In this document: positions 43,820 to 54,434 of the stretch, in pieces | Layout of the letters: each line of letters opens with the position of its first letter | Position numbering within the stretch: the first letter of the stretch is position 1 | Assembly: GCA_014529385.2 (NCBI GenBank) | Contig: CM043945.1 | Coordinates: forward strand, 93,690,612 to 93,754,611 | DNA from: Adiantum capillus-veneris | Lineage: Eukaryota > Streptophyta > Polypodiopsida > Polypodiales > Pteridaceae | Reading direction: 5' to 3' | Length of the DNA: 64,000 bases | Notes under the pieces: model-generated | What the model was told of the DNA's origin: nothing | What the model saw: only the letters and a program-made list of their open reading frames with translations | Database searches by the model: none | Position numbers and translations under genes: made by a program

Positions 43820-44290
43820 GTTTTCGATGTCGGTTTGTCGCTTTTGCTTTTGTGCTCCACTTCTTGTACTTTTGTCAAACCACAACAACAACTATGATCC
43901 ATGAAAATTATTATTTATGACAAACTTTATGTCCTTCACATCAAGCCCCGAGCTGCAAAATTTGTTGCAACTTTCTAACAACTGACAACTTTGTAAGGAT
44001 TCTGTAGAATTTGTCTAGCTAAACCTTCAACTTCTTTAGGCCAAGTGCACTCCAATACAAATTCTGTTTGTCAGCCCGAATCTTGGAGATATAATTTTTT
44101 GATTTGGGGTTCAAAACCCATGTCCAGTATTCAATCCGCCTTATCAAGAACAAGATATGTAACCCTTGAAGGGTTGGTTTGTTGGTGGCTGCTCTTCTTT
44201 GTTGATGCGCTCCTTTGTTCCTGCATCAAGGTGATCAAAGTTTCATGTGCCACTGTTAGCTTTTGTGTGTTGTGTAAATCATTATACCGC
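43820..44290 (-). pseudogene. DEAD-box RNA helicase pseudogene (p68/RH20-RH30 type)
   Basis: Minus-strand remains of an ATP-dependent RNA helicase. RVTYLVLDKAD (DEAD box with Glu to Lys) and LDMGFEPQIKKL lie near 44160-44100, with a stop where relatives have Arg. TWPKEVEGLARQILQNPYKV near 44040-43970 follows the degenerate SAT motif. After a jump come ATNFAARGL and, one frame over, DVKDIKFVINNNFHGS and a weak match to the Gly/Arg motif VI region. The part between NPYKV and ATDVAARGLD (motif IV region, perhaps 60-70 residues) is missing. No introns are seen, which suggests a retrocopy or captured exons. Stops and frameshifts make it inactive. Confidence 0.8.
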
Positions 44291-44370
44291 TTGTACTTGA
44301 TACATGACTTAATTAAAGCTGACAAACCCCAGTTAATTTCCCAAGTTAGTAACTTGATTCAAAAGGGCTT

Positions 44371-44411
44371 TATTTGACATCATTCACAATAGTTTGACAT
44401 CATTCACGATA
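44371..44411. repeat. 20-bp tandem duplication
   Basis: TTTGACATCATTCACAATAG is followed at once by a copy with one change. GACATCATT resembles the half-palindrome of the array at 54.4-59.3 kb, but this may be chance. Confidence 0.7.
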
Positions 44412-45327
44412 GATGGCCATCTATGAGCTATCATTGTCCATTTCTCCTCAAAATTCATATACATGATGTACAAGGTATGTAGATGGCTATCATGGATTCA
44501 AATTTGAAAAAATTGCATCTTTGGCTAGCTAGTGGTTAGACCTTTTTTCTAAATATAATAACCGTTAGCTTGTATTCTCTATTCATAGCCTCATGACAAA
44601 GTTTGGCTTGATTTGAACTTTTATTTGGCACTTTTTTGGATTTCAGTCTGGAAAATGACTGATGGGCATCTCTACCACCTTGTGGCTACCAAACATATGT
44701 AGTACCAATGATGATGACCAAAATTTGGCTTGATCCGTGGTTGCTCCTGCAGATATCTATCAGAAAGGATGACTAAATTGTCATTTCTTCCCCTTTTGTG
44801 CTTGTCAGTATTGTTAGTCCCTTTTGTTTGTAAGGCTTCATTATTGAAAAATACAACATTGACCAACAATTACAAAATTGACGTGCACACATCATCTCCT
44901 TATACATGCTATGAGAAAAGAAAACTAGTGCTATCTAGCTACGGCTAGAATGAGATCAACTAAACTGACGTCTCATCGCATCTAAGTGGCGTATCTATCA
45001 GATTTTGCAAAAAGAAACAATAAAACTTTTTGTAAGTATAAATATATAATTACAAAACAGTCTAACTTTTAGCTTATTATTAAAATACAACAAATGTAAG
45101 AGAGTAAAGTTTAATACTAACCAATCCGGAGCAAGAACTCGGAATGTTCATAAGGGCGTTTAAGCCCCTTTTGCCCGCATACTCGTGCTCATACGGTGTG
45201 GATTCATGTCTAGTCATCGACAACTATTCAGAACTTAATAAAAAAACATTATGTTAGAATTTAAAAGTACAAATACCCATAACTACCAAACCTAAAGGGC
45301 AATGCAAAATCACCTACAAAGTTGGCC
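44412..45327. other. Stretch without recognisable gene
   Basis: About 0.9 kb, AT-rich. Frames up to 72 codons on both strands have no motifs that I recognise. Its right part may belong to the transposase-like fragment that follows. Confidence 0.5.
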
Positions 45328-45738
45328 TCAAATGACGCCCATCCGTCGCTCCCCAAGTGGTGCAAGATCCCTACCTCTACTTGCACTCTGGTTGCCTCCT
45401 TTTGTTGCTTCCATTTGTAAGGATTCTTGTGTGCTGCTCGCTTTGCATTCTTCCAATATTTTTTGGCCCAACCAATCTAGCATGTTCCGCACATGCTTTA
45501 TTGCTTTCTGTACTTCAAAGAGCTTGTGCTTGCAGTACTCGCATATCCGCACCTTCATCAAGTCTTCATTGGAGTGCTCATCCCGATTTGACACGGGAAA
45601 CTTGTCATGCAACATGTTGATGACTCTATCTTTTAATTTATTTGGCACTTCACTCCAGGTGTTTAGTATGTAGTGTTGAAACACCTGAGAGCAAAGGCCA
45701 CGCATGTGCGAGGTCACCTTATTGCCATCATCATCCAA
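45328..45738 (-). pseudogene. Possible plant DNA-transposon protein fragment
   Basis: A 136-codon minus-strand frame. HYILNTWSEVPNKLKDRVIN and the following KFPVSNRD and KVRICEYCKHKLFEVQ have the general look of the Trp-x-x-Val-Pro region found in proteins of CACTA/En-Spm-type plant elements (Transposase_24-like). The match is weak and from memory. The frame is cut a few bases before the copia LTR at 45753, so the copia probably inserted into it. It could equally be an uncharacterised host protein. Confidence 0.35.
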
Positions 45739-45752
45739 GATGATGTTGTCGT

Positions 45753-45944
45753 TGTTGGGGTATAAAGCCCAATGTGGTCGCCCAGGTAAGTGGGCGGGCC
45801 GCCAGGTATGTACACATATTCTTTTGTAAAAACCTAATAAGAACTCACTATGCTCTACACATTACAGTAGAGCGAGTTCACCATATCATTGTGCTCTTCT
45901 TCTCACACTCTCTCTCGCGTCACACTTCCGCTCGTACTGCTTCA
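45753..45944 (+). repeat. 5' LTR of copia element
   Basis: 192 bp from TGTTGGGGTATAAAGCCC to TTCA, followed after two bases by the primer-binding site. Short LTRs are common in copia elements. Confidence 0.93.
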
Positions 45945-45946
45945 AC

Positions 45947-45959
45947 TGGTATCAGAGCT
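45947..45959 (+). other. Copia primer-binding site (initiator tRNA-Met)
   Basis: TGGTATCAGAGCT matches the complement of the 3' end of plant initiator tRNA-Met, the usual copia primer. Confidence 0.9.
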
Positions 45960-47030
45960 CAGATCGAGGCTCGGGGCAGCACTGCAGGAGGCTAGAGTCA
46001 CCAGCTCATATTGGAGTGAAATTCGACAGGCAAAGACACGGCCCCAAAACCTATGGGAATGCCCAGAGGGCTTGGTGTTCTTAGAATTTCATTCTGAGGT
46101 CATCTCGACCACCGTTCGGCTTCGACAAAGTTCTGCGTAGGCCATTTTCGACTACGTCGTCTCGGCGGGTGCAGATCCGACTCTGCAAATTTGGGGTTTC
46201 GGCCTATGACTACAGGTGTTGAGGATATCGGCACTCCCAGAGTGCTGATTTGTGGCTGTCTACACATCGAAGGACGGCTCATAGTTCTTGGAGGCGTGTC
46301 ACATACGACACGGGCACATCTACACACAGACTGTAGGCGACATCCACTAGTTCATCAGGTAGCTTGTGCTTGCTGCTTGATATTCCAGATTTCATCCTGA
46401 CATTGCAGGTACTTCCACATGGGATGTATGTCAAAGATGATGTATGTATGTTGAGGGTTTGCTGGCTGTGAGTCACGCAGCAAACAACCGTCGCAGCGGT
46501 TACATCATATAGTGGGAAATTTGTGGATGTATGATTTTGTGGGAAGTCTATGTACTGTCAGATTTACTGCAGCCTTTGTTGAGGGTCGAGTGAGGTTTTA
46601 TTGAGCTGGGGGATTCTTGAATGTTGAAATCATTTCGGTGATACAGGTCTTGGAGCGATCCCTCGAGCACCCTTAGATAGGCAGCTAGGATGTATTGATT
46701 GTGAGTTAGATAGTTGGGATTGCATCTTTGCTTTACTACCGTTGAGGCATTGTCGTAGTCTATGCTTACAGGACAGTGAGAGACAGTACAGGTGCAGGAC
46801 AGGTTTACCCACAGCTTACAGTGTTAGAGAGACAGTGGTTTTTTGAGCTTTTTTTTTGTCTGTTTTTTAGTACACCAGAGCCATTTTGCAAAGGAGACTC
46901 TGCTAAAATTTATGCAGAATCTGAAGCTTTCTTGGTTCATTTGACAGGTTGATATTGGTTCAGAGGTCAGTTTACAAGGGAAACTCTGCCAAATTTTTCC
47001 CAGGAAAGTAAACCACTGTGAAGCGTAGCT
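45960..47030 (+). other. Copia leader
   Basis: About 1.07 kb of untranslated leader. Blocks at 46581-46672 and 46978-47003 resemble parts of the gypsy A leader (8284-8372, 8488-8514). Confidence 0.75.
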
Positions 47031-49316
47031 ATGGCTGGATCACAGGACACTACTCTTTACAATATCAAGAAGTTGGATGGAACCAATTTTCCATTGTGGA
47101 AGAAGCAGATTTGGCACGTGTTGGTACAAAAGAAGCACATAAAACCTATAAAGCTCAAGGGGATAAAACCAGAAGATATGGACGAAGATGAATGGAGCGA
47201 AATGGATGAATTGGCACTTTCTACCATTATGCTGACTTTGGCAGAAAGCGTTTACTTCAATGTAGCAGACGAGATGTCGGCTTATCAAGCATGGTTAAAG
47301 CTGAGTGATCTTTATGAGAAGCAGAGTGCAGCTTCACAGGTATACTGGCTTAAGAAGCTTGTTGACTTGAAGATGAAAGAAGGGACACCTATGTCCAATC
47401 ATCTGAATGAATTCAACACAATCTATAGTCAGTTGTCAGCTGAAGGTGTCAAGTTTGATGAACCTGTTAGAGCTATGTTCCTGTTGATCACATTGCCGGA
47501 AAGTTGGGACACTTTTCGCACAGCTTTGAGTAATTCTGCACCTCCAGATGGTTTGAACATAGCAGGTGTAGAAGGAAGTCTGCTTACTGAAGAAACCAAT
47601 AGAAAGACAATGGACAAAGGCAAAGGAACAGTCTTAGTTGTCAGGGGAAGGACCAAAGAAAAGTACAAAGGTGGAAAGAGGAATCAGTCTCGTAGCAAGT
47701 CCCGCAGTGCTAAAGGCAAGAGTGACATAGAATGCTACCATTGTGGCAAGAAGGGTCACATGAAAAGAGACTGCAGAGAATGGAAAGCAGAAAAAGGCAA
47801 AGAGAAAGCTGAAGACCATGGTGAGAAGAACAAGTCCTCAATGAAGATTCAAGAAATAAATGTGACAAACACTGTTGCAGAGGATGACAGTCTAGTGTCA
47901 GGAGACATCTACTTCTTGAAGAATACAATGGACTTAGCTCTTCTTACAGCATCTGATGGAAATGCACTGAGTGACTGGATTATAGACTCAGGGGCATCAC
48001 TTCATGTGTCTCCAAACAAGGAGTGGTTTACGTCTTATGTGACCACTAAAGATCATGTTCGGCTAGGCAATGGGCAGACATGTGAGATCTTAGTTGTTGG
48101 AGATGCTCAATTGAAGTTTCAGAATGGCTCTTCTTTCACGCTGAAGAATGTGAGACATGTTCTCGCAATTACAAAGAGCTTGATCAGCACAGGTTTACTT
48201 GATGATGCTGGCTACGTCACCACTTTTGGACAAAACATGTGGAAGATATCCAAGGGTTCGATGACAGTAGCACATGGAGTAAAGTCTGGAGGACTTTACA
48301 TGATTTATGTATCAAATGTCTCTAAAAATGTAATCAATGTAACCGAGGAGCCGAACGTTTCTTTGTGGCATAGCCGGTTAGGACATATGTCCAAGAAGGG
48401 AATGGAAATCTTGTCTCGTTCTGGTTATTTGCATGGCTTTTCATTTAATGATTTTGAATTCTGTGAACATTGTCTGTATGGTAAGCAAACACAGCATCCA
48501 CATAAGCATAGAAGCAGTAGAAGAGATACACAATTGGCACTTGTTCATAGTGATTTGTGTGGACCTATGCCTAACCTATCTCTAGGGGGAGCTTCTTACT
48601 TTATAACATTTATAGATGATTACTCGAGGAAAGTATGGGTTTACTTTCTCAAGCACAAGGATGAAGCGTTTAGTGTTTTCAAAACGTTTGTGACACTTGT
48701 GGAGAATCAGAGTGGCAAGAAGCTTAAATTCTTACTCACTGACAATGGTGGAGAGTATGTTTCAAAGGCCTTTCAGGACTTTTGTGAGTCAAAAGGTATA
48801 AAATGTGAACTTACTGCTCCTTACAATCCTCCTCAAAATGGTGTTGCTGAGAGGATAAATAGAACCATACAAGAGAAGGTCAGAAGCATGTTGTCTAATG
48901 CACAACTGCCAAATGGGTTTTGGACTGAAGCTATATCAACAGCTGTTCATCTTGTAAATAGATCTCCTAGCAAGGTTTTGCAGAAGGATTCAGTGCCAGA
49001 GATAGTATGGTCAAGCAAAATGCCCTCATACAAGCATCTCAGAGTCTTTGGCTGTGAGGCATATACTCACGTTCCAAAGGAATTTAGGAACAAACTTGAG
49101 CCAAAGAGTAGAAAGTGCATCTTTCTAGGCTATGGTAATTCTGGTGAGATGGGGTACAGACTTTGGGATCCCGAATCCAAAAAGGTTATCCGCAGCAATG
49201 ATGTTCACTTTAATGAATCCAAATATCATTCTAAACCAGAGAGGGTTGAGGATATTAGAAGAGTTGTCTTCCAAGAAGATGGACATGCACGTGCAAGACG
49301 GGAGTTGACAAATTAA
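47031..49316 (+). CDS. Copia Gag-protease-integrase polyprotein, truncated
   Basis: A 761-codon open frame without stops. Gag opens with KKLDGTNFPLWKKQIWHVLV. One zinc knuckle, CYHCGKKGHMKRDC, is at residues 233-246. The aspartic protease active site WIIDSGASLH is near 318. The pre-integrase domain, LWHSRLGHMSKKGM, is near 443. The integrase DDE residues lie in HSDLCGPM (507), LTDNGGEY (568) and NGVAERINRT (606). LGYGNSGEMGYRLWDPESKK is near 700. The true element sequence ends in VVFQEDG (about 49285); the last residues, HARARRELTN, come from the sequence on the other side of the break. RT and RNase H are not attached. The frame looks young and undamaged, unlike its 3' half. Confidence 0.93.
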   Translation: MAGSQDTTLYNIKKLDGTNFPLWKKQIWHVLVQKKHIKPIKLKGIKPEDMDEDEWSEMDELALSTIMLTLAESVYFNVADEMSAYQAWLKLSDLYEKQSAASQVYWLKKLVDLKMKEGTPMSNHLNEFNTIYSQLSAEGVKFDEPVRAMFLLITLPESWDTFRTALSNSAPPDGLNIAGVEGSLLTEETNRKTMDKGKGTVLVVRGRTKEKYKGGKRNQSRSKSRSAKGKSDIECYHCGKKGHMKRDCREWKAEKGKEKAEDHGEKNKSSMKIQEINVTNTVAEDDSLVSGDIYFLKNTMDLALLTASDGNALSDWIIDSGASLHVSPNKEWFTSYVTTKDHVRLGNGQTCEILVVGDAQLKFQNGSSFTLKNVRHVLAITKSLISTGLLDDAGYVTTFGQNMWKISKGSMTVAHGVKSGGLYMIYVSNVSKNVINVTEEPNVSLWHSRLGHMSKKGMEILSRSGYLHGFSFNDFEFCEHCLYGKQTQHPHKHRSSRRDTQLALVHSDLCGPMPNLSLGGASYFITFIDDYSRKVWVYFLKHKDEAFSVFKTFVTLVENQSGKKLKFLLTDNGGEYVSKAFQDFCESKGIKCELTAPYNPPQNGVAERINRTIQEKVRSMLSNAQLPNGFWTEAISTAVHLVNRSPSKVLQKDSVPEIVWSSKMPSYKHLRVFGCEAYTHVPKEFRNKLEPKSRKCIFLGYGNSGEMGYRLWDPESKKVIRSNDVHFNESKYHSKPERVEDIRRVVFQEDGHARARRELTN

Positions 49317-50939
49317 TGGTTTTGGAATCCAAATTAACCATGACCTCTTTGTGCTTGAGTCAACTTCTTTGGAACCCAAATCCGATATGAAAAAGCTTGC
49401 GACTTTGGGATTTGCTTAGCCATTCTTGGAAACTTTGATTGTTTTCCTTTTGGCATTGGATCTTGTGATTTTTCATCAGAGATATTTTTCTTCTTTATCC
49501 ATCATGCTTTTGGCCAATCTGGCTCTTTGGTATCCAGATTTGTTGAACTTTTTGGTTTTGACTTGTTGTTATTTTCTTTTGGCCTTCCTTCGTTTGCCAT
49601 AGAATTTACTTGTGATAGTGATGACCTGAGTTTTATAGTAAGGAATGTCATAAGAACTATCACTGCTATCCTCAGCAAGGTTGCATTCTAGTACTTTCCC
49701 TTTGTGGTTTGTCTGGTTATGAAAAGTTGTTGTCTGTTTGCTCTTGGATTGCTGTTTTTGGGAGGGATTTTCTATCCACTTAATTAGAGCGTTGGTAGCT
49801 TGTTGACATGACAGTCTCTTCTTGGCTAAGTCTTTTCTGCATGTATAGGAGTTACATATGAGGATGCTTGTTGCAGTTGCATTTCCACCAAGGATTTTGG
49901 AATCCACTTTTGATGCACTTTAGTTTTGTAGCGATGGCATTGTTTCTTGGGTCTTTGATCTAGACAATCATAAAACCGTGCATTTGTTAAAGTTTCATTC
50001 TTGTCACCTGTTGGGTCATCCGGATTTCTGTTCTTTGCATCTTTTTGAAGCTCCAAGTGTTCTATGGAGACATAGAACTCGTCTTCTTCTTCATCTTCAT
50101 TTTCTTAGATCACACTTACTACAACGTAAGAAACAAAATCATAGCCATCTTCATCACAAAACTTTGTTGCTGGATCGCTTTGAATAATGCACACATCAAG
50201 AGTAGCCAATATGTGTTCCCATTGAAGTGGCTCTAATGCTTCCTCATGAAAGGGTTCTGGGATATAATCTTTATCTTCAATTTCCTTTTCTAGGATGTGT
50301 TCCTCTTGCTTTAGTCTTCTATATTGCGAATCTCCACACATCCATAATTCTTTAGGCTTACCCAACCATGCTAGAAGTTGTGATCTTGCTACGATATTGG
50401 AATCAAACTGTCCTACTAGGGTTCTTGTCACATCCTTGTAACTATGGTCCTTAAGATTTATTTTTGTCATGGTTTCCATATGTATTAGGTAGATATGGTC
50501 ATAACCCTAACCTTGGACCATTTTCAGTTGTCTCATTTGAATGGTCTTCCTACAATGATAGCATAGTTGTTCTTCTTGCCAAAGTCAACAATAACAAAGG
50601 TTTGCTCATATTCAATGCCACAAGAAGTAGCAACTGCTTTTTCTAGTAGTCCTATGGGCCTTTCCATGTGCCTATCTGCAAGATGCAATCTCATCCTAGT
50701 AGCCCTCATTGATGGTTTTTTCCATTTTTTCCAGACCTCTTTTGTTGCAATGGCAACGCTAGCTCCGATGTCAAGGATTGCCAATTCCACAAGAAGAGTG
50801 GTGTTCCCATCTTCTCCCTCATAGTAATCACCTACCTTGTTTTGTGGCATTGGCATAGTGTTTAGATGAGGTATTTCTAGCTCTTTGATCCCTTCCTCAA
50901 TTTGAGCCATTCTTTGATCCCTTCCTCAATTTGAGCCAT
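49286..50939 (-). pseudogene. Gag-protease fragment related to element D
   Basis: Minus strand. The protease part is at 50910-50533, with VELAILDIGASVAIATKEVW (active site DIGAS against DGGAG in D) and AIIVGRPFK. Below it, frames at 50479-50105, 50056-49826 and 49907-49569 hold LGKPKELWMCGDSQYRRLKQ and repeated W(I/V)PK motifs (KWIPKSLVE, QIWIPKSQ, RIWVPKKL, LIWIPKPL). Two such motifs also occur after the D protease. Many stops and frameshifts. A perfect 29-bp tandem duplication (50882-50910 and 50911-50939) lies at its upper edge. Confidence 0.75.
50882..50939. repeat. 29-bp tandem duplication at a breakpoint
   Basis: TCTTTGATCCCTTCCTCAAT and nine more bases occur twice without change, exactly at the junction of the D-like fragment with gypsy copy C. 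Confidence 0.9.
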
Positions 50940-53106
50940 CGGTTTATTCCATTGCCTTCGCAGCTCCTTTATCCATTACAACAAGTGGCAAAGTAGGATC
51001 CATTGCAATGGGATGACAAATGTGAAGAAGTGTTTCAAGAGGTGAAAGAGGTGTTAGGGGGTCTGTCAGCCATGCAAGATCCTGATTGGGAGCAAGTTTT
51101 TTATGTAAATCCATCAGTAGGGGATGATGCCATTGGAGCCATGCTATTGCAGAAGATAAAGGGCAGCCATTATATGAGGCCAGTGTATTGTGCAAGCCGA
51201 GTGAATGGTAGCAGAGAGAAAATTCTCGGAAGTAGATCTAGTGATGGCCAGTGTAATATTTGCTTGTCGATGATTTCATCATTACTTGCTACCATGATCT
51301 TTTGTTTTCTTGACGAGTTATGGCTTTTTGCCACAGTTAATTAATGGCACTAACATGTCAAATGTGATCAAGAAATGGGTAATTGAATGCAAGAGTTGAG
51401 TTCTCTGTTCTAGTGGAAGATAGTACAACGGCTACCCTAGCCGATTTATTGACTTACAAGGAGAATCCCCTTCTTGTTAAGGAAGAGGTAGTGAGAAAGG
51501 TAGTTGAAGAAGTGCCACAGATTAGCAATGCACATTTTTTGTTCTTTGATGGCTCATACAGAAAGAGCCATGATGCGGCTTCAGGGGGTATAGCACTTTA
51601 TGATCGAGAGGGGAAGCTAGTATGTAAGAGAGGGTTCAAGTTGGATGCGCATAGTAACAATGAGGCTAAATATGCAACTTTGGAAGCTGGATTACACATT
51701 TTTTTGAAGCATGGAATTAGAAGCTTGAGCATAAAGGTGATATCTTGTTAGTTGTGAAGCAAGTGCTGGGTGTGTGGAAGAGCAAGAACACATCATTGAA
51801 GGAAATGTGTTTTAGAATTAAAGTCCTGTTAAAAAAGTTCGAAGCATGGAGCATCAGACACATTGAACGTGCTCTAAATGGAGAGGCACATGAAGCAGCT
51901 CAAAGCATGATTGTGGAGCTATTTGTGTTGAGGACCAATTTACCTCTTTATCATGGCCGGGAAAGTTTGGCTCAAGAGGAGGAGTTTTTGCTAACAGGAA
52001 TCATCCCAAAGGACATTCAGAAGTCTAAGAAGTATGGTTTTGTGTGTAGTGCATACAGGTACAAATTGATTGGTGATGTCTTATACATGAAAGGGGCTGA
52101 TCTCGTGTTGAGACGTGTACCTTGGAGGGAGGAGCTTTATAGAGTGTTGGAAGAGAATCATGAAGGCGCATGTGGCGGCCATTTTTCTCTAAAGATCACC
52201 TTGCATAAGATCTTGCAAGAGGGGTATGTATGGCCTTGTTTGCACAAGGATATTCACCATTGGTGTAGGTCTTGCAATAGGTGTCAAGCATTTGGGAAGA
52301 GAGTGTTGAAGCCAGAGCTATGAAAAACCATTATGGCATTTGATGTGTTTGAAAAGTGGGGGATTGATGCAATAGGCCCGTTCCCTATCACAAGCAGGGG
52401 AAAAAGCTATATTTTGACTGCAGTGGACTATCTCTCTAGATGGGCAGAGGCTATAGCATTGCAAGTTTGGGGTGCCACTGGAGCTACTCTCGGATCAGGG
52501 GCTAGGATTTAGAGCTAAACTACTAGATTTTATATGCGCAAAGATGAAGATTAGGCACCACCATACCACTCCTTATTACCCACAGTGTAATGGCTTAAAT
52601 GAAAGATCCAATGGTGAGTTGGTACAAATTCTTTTGAAAGTGACAGAGCACCAAGGAAAGAATTGGGATTTGGAATTGCCTAATGCATTATGGGCTTACC
52701 GTACTTCGGTGAAGACATGTACAGGGTTTACTCCATTTCATTTGGTATATGGAAAGGAAGCACTATTGCTTGTGGAAGTAGAGTTTCCTGCGGTCAAGAT
52801 ACTAAAGAAGTTTCTTGGGCCGCCTAGTGATGCATTCAAAGAGAGGCTCTTACAGTTACAAGAGGTTCAGTTGGATAGGATGAGTGCATTGGAGCATTAT
52901 GGGAAAATGCAGGATAAGGCTTTGGCAAAGATAAATGAAAAGGTCAAAAGTAAGGGTATCAAGAAGCATGGCGCTACAACAGTAAGTTGGACAAAACCTT
53001 CCAAAAGAAGTTTCAAATTAAGTGGGAAGGCCCTTTCAAGGTAGTGGAGTGTTTTTCGAATGGTACATATCAGCTGGCTAACTTGGATGGGATTTTACAT
53101 AAGTGA
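50940..53106 (+). pseudogene. Gypsy copy C RNase H and integrase
   Basis: Fragments in several frames. RT-linked RNase H is at 51003-51344 (ISFCL-like frameshifted end), with a TAG near 50994 before DPLQWDDKC. The archaeal-like RNase H starts near 51538 with FLFFDGSYRKSHDAASGG. NNEAKYATLEAG here has Glu to Lys. The integrase zinc domain is HEGACGGHFSLKITLHKILQ and WCRSCNRCQ (52150-52290), with CAA and not TAA at the position of the gypsy A stop. The core is FEKWGIDAIGPFPI near 52350. A deletion of about 56 bases near 52458 precedes LELLSDQG. CNGLNERSNGEL follows near 52590, with CAG preserved. Frame is lost again near 52970. Confidence 0.9.
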
Positions 53107-53293
53107 AGGGTAAATGGATTGCGTCTTAAATTATATCATGCCAGGTTGATGATGGTGGAGCAAGATGAGTTGTCTGTGGAGCAAGTAATGTTGGTGAAGG
53201 ATGAGGAGACTTGTGATGCGGCGAGTCTCATATCTCTTTTTGCTGCTGCTGCTGATCATGAATGATCTAGCAGGCTAAGGGATTGGCAAATTA

Positions 53294-54434
53294 TGTCAGG
53301 AGTTTTTTGGAGCAAGGGATTTCACATATGTACATACACATGCATGGTGCATCGCATAAAGGATTGCCCATTTTCTAGAGCCAGGTGGTTATGTGGGGCC
53401 CACATGTCTACAGGTAGGACAACATGTACATAGTGCATCGGTTTTCACTATTACCAGTACCAGTGTTTTTTTTTCTATATTAATGAGGAGTTTCTAGCGC
53501 GTAAAAATTCTCGAGGAAGTTATCCGCGGGTCGACGACATGAGGTAAGCAGGTGCGTCAGATGGCATCTAGTGGCATCAGGAGGTCGAATGGGGTCAATA
53601 CTTGCACGTGGATAGGTACAAACACAACGTGGGTGTTTTCTTGTGATAATTATTCAGAAAGGTCATCATGAGGACCATATTTTGGGGCCACTTCATGTGG
53701 TGGTGGGATGCATTTTTGGAAAAATCTGAGTGCCAGGTGTACGGATGGATGCAGCAGGGTGACAACTATGCATTGCGAGGCCAATTTTTGGCCTGTTCGG
53801 GGTCCGTTTAAGGTCAACTAAAAGGCCAGAGGTGCCCAAGTAATAAAGCTAAGTGTCGGAACTGAAAAAACTGAGATAAGACTAGAAAAAACATGGAGAG
53901 AAGAGGATGAACAACCGCAACTGTGTTTTTGATGTTTTTGGAGCCTGTTTTGGTCGTAAACTGCTCATCCGAGGTCGGATTTGAGCACTTTGAAATTGTA
54001 GACTGGGGTTTTGGGCTGTACCGGACACAATGGCGCTGTCCATTTTGCCAAATTCCTCACAGGTTTCTTTCTATTTTGTCTGTGTAATTTTCTCCTATGA
54101 GCAAAGCTTCTTCTCCAATTTGTGATTGTATCTGGCATATTTTACCCATATTGTGTGAGCTATTTGCCCTATTGGTGTTGTCCCAAGCTCAGTTGTATCT
54201 AAACATCAGAAATTATCCTCTTTTGAGCTGAGTTTTTTGGGTGTGTGTGTGTGCCTCTCTGTGTGGAGTGGGTAAATGGGTAGTCTCTCTCCTCTCACTC
54301 CATAGGTGTGTTTCCTGTCTCAGCCAGGTGGGTTGTGTAAGCCGAGTGGTGCCCCAAAGTGTGTGTGTATATCATCCCAAGAGTGTGTGTCGGGTCATTA
54401 TAGAGGTGTTCTGTGTGTTTCCATCCCGCTCACA
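53294..54434 (+). repeat. 3' LTR of gypsy copy C
   Basis: Starts TGTCAGGAGTTTTTTGG, ends CCCGCTCACA, 1141 bp, similar to 14311-15457 over its full length. The bases after it, ATGTATGATGTCT, are one half of the palindrome that marks the array to the right. Confidence 0.9.

Larger units (their letters stand above)
45753..49285 (+). mobile_element. Ty1/copia element, 5' half
   Basis: LTR, primer-binding site, leader and an intact gag-protease-integrase frame, then an abrupt end at about 49285. RT, RNase H and 3' LTR are missing. These parts are found, in the opposite orientation, at 1-1916. The Gag start and integrase are of the Tork/Tnt1 type. Confidence 0.92.
50940..54434 (+). mobile_element. 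Gypsy A copy C, 5'-truncated
   Basis: Starts within the RT end (RFIPLPSQLLYPLQQVAK) and runs through RNase H, integrase and 3' LTR. LTR, leader, gag, protease and most of RT are missing. It is clearly a second copy of the gypsy A family and often preserves codons that are stops in A. Confidence 0.92.

Noticed and set aside
45947-45959. tRNA gene at the primer-binding sites (also 31211 and 62711)
   Set aside because: Only the stretch complementary to a tRNA 3' end is present; no cloverleaf can be formed.
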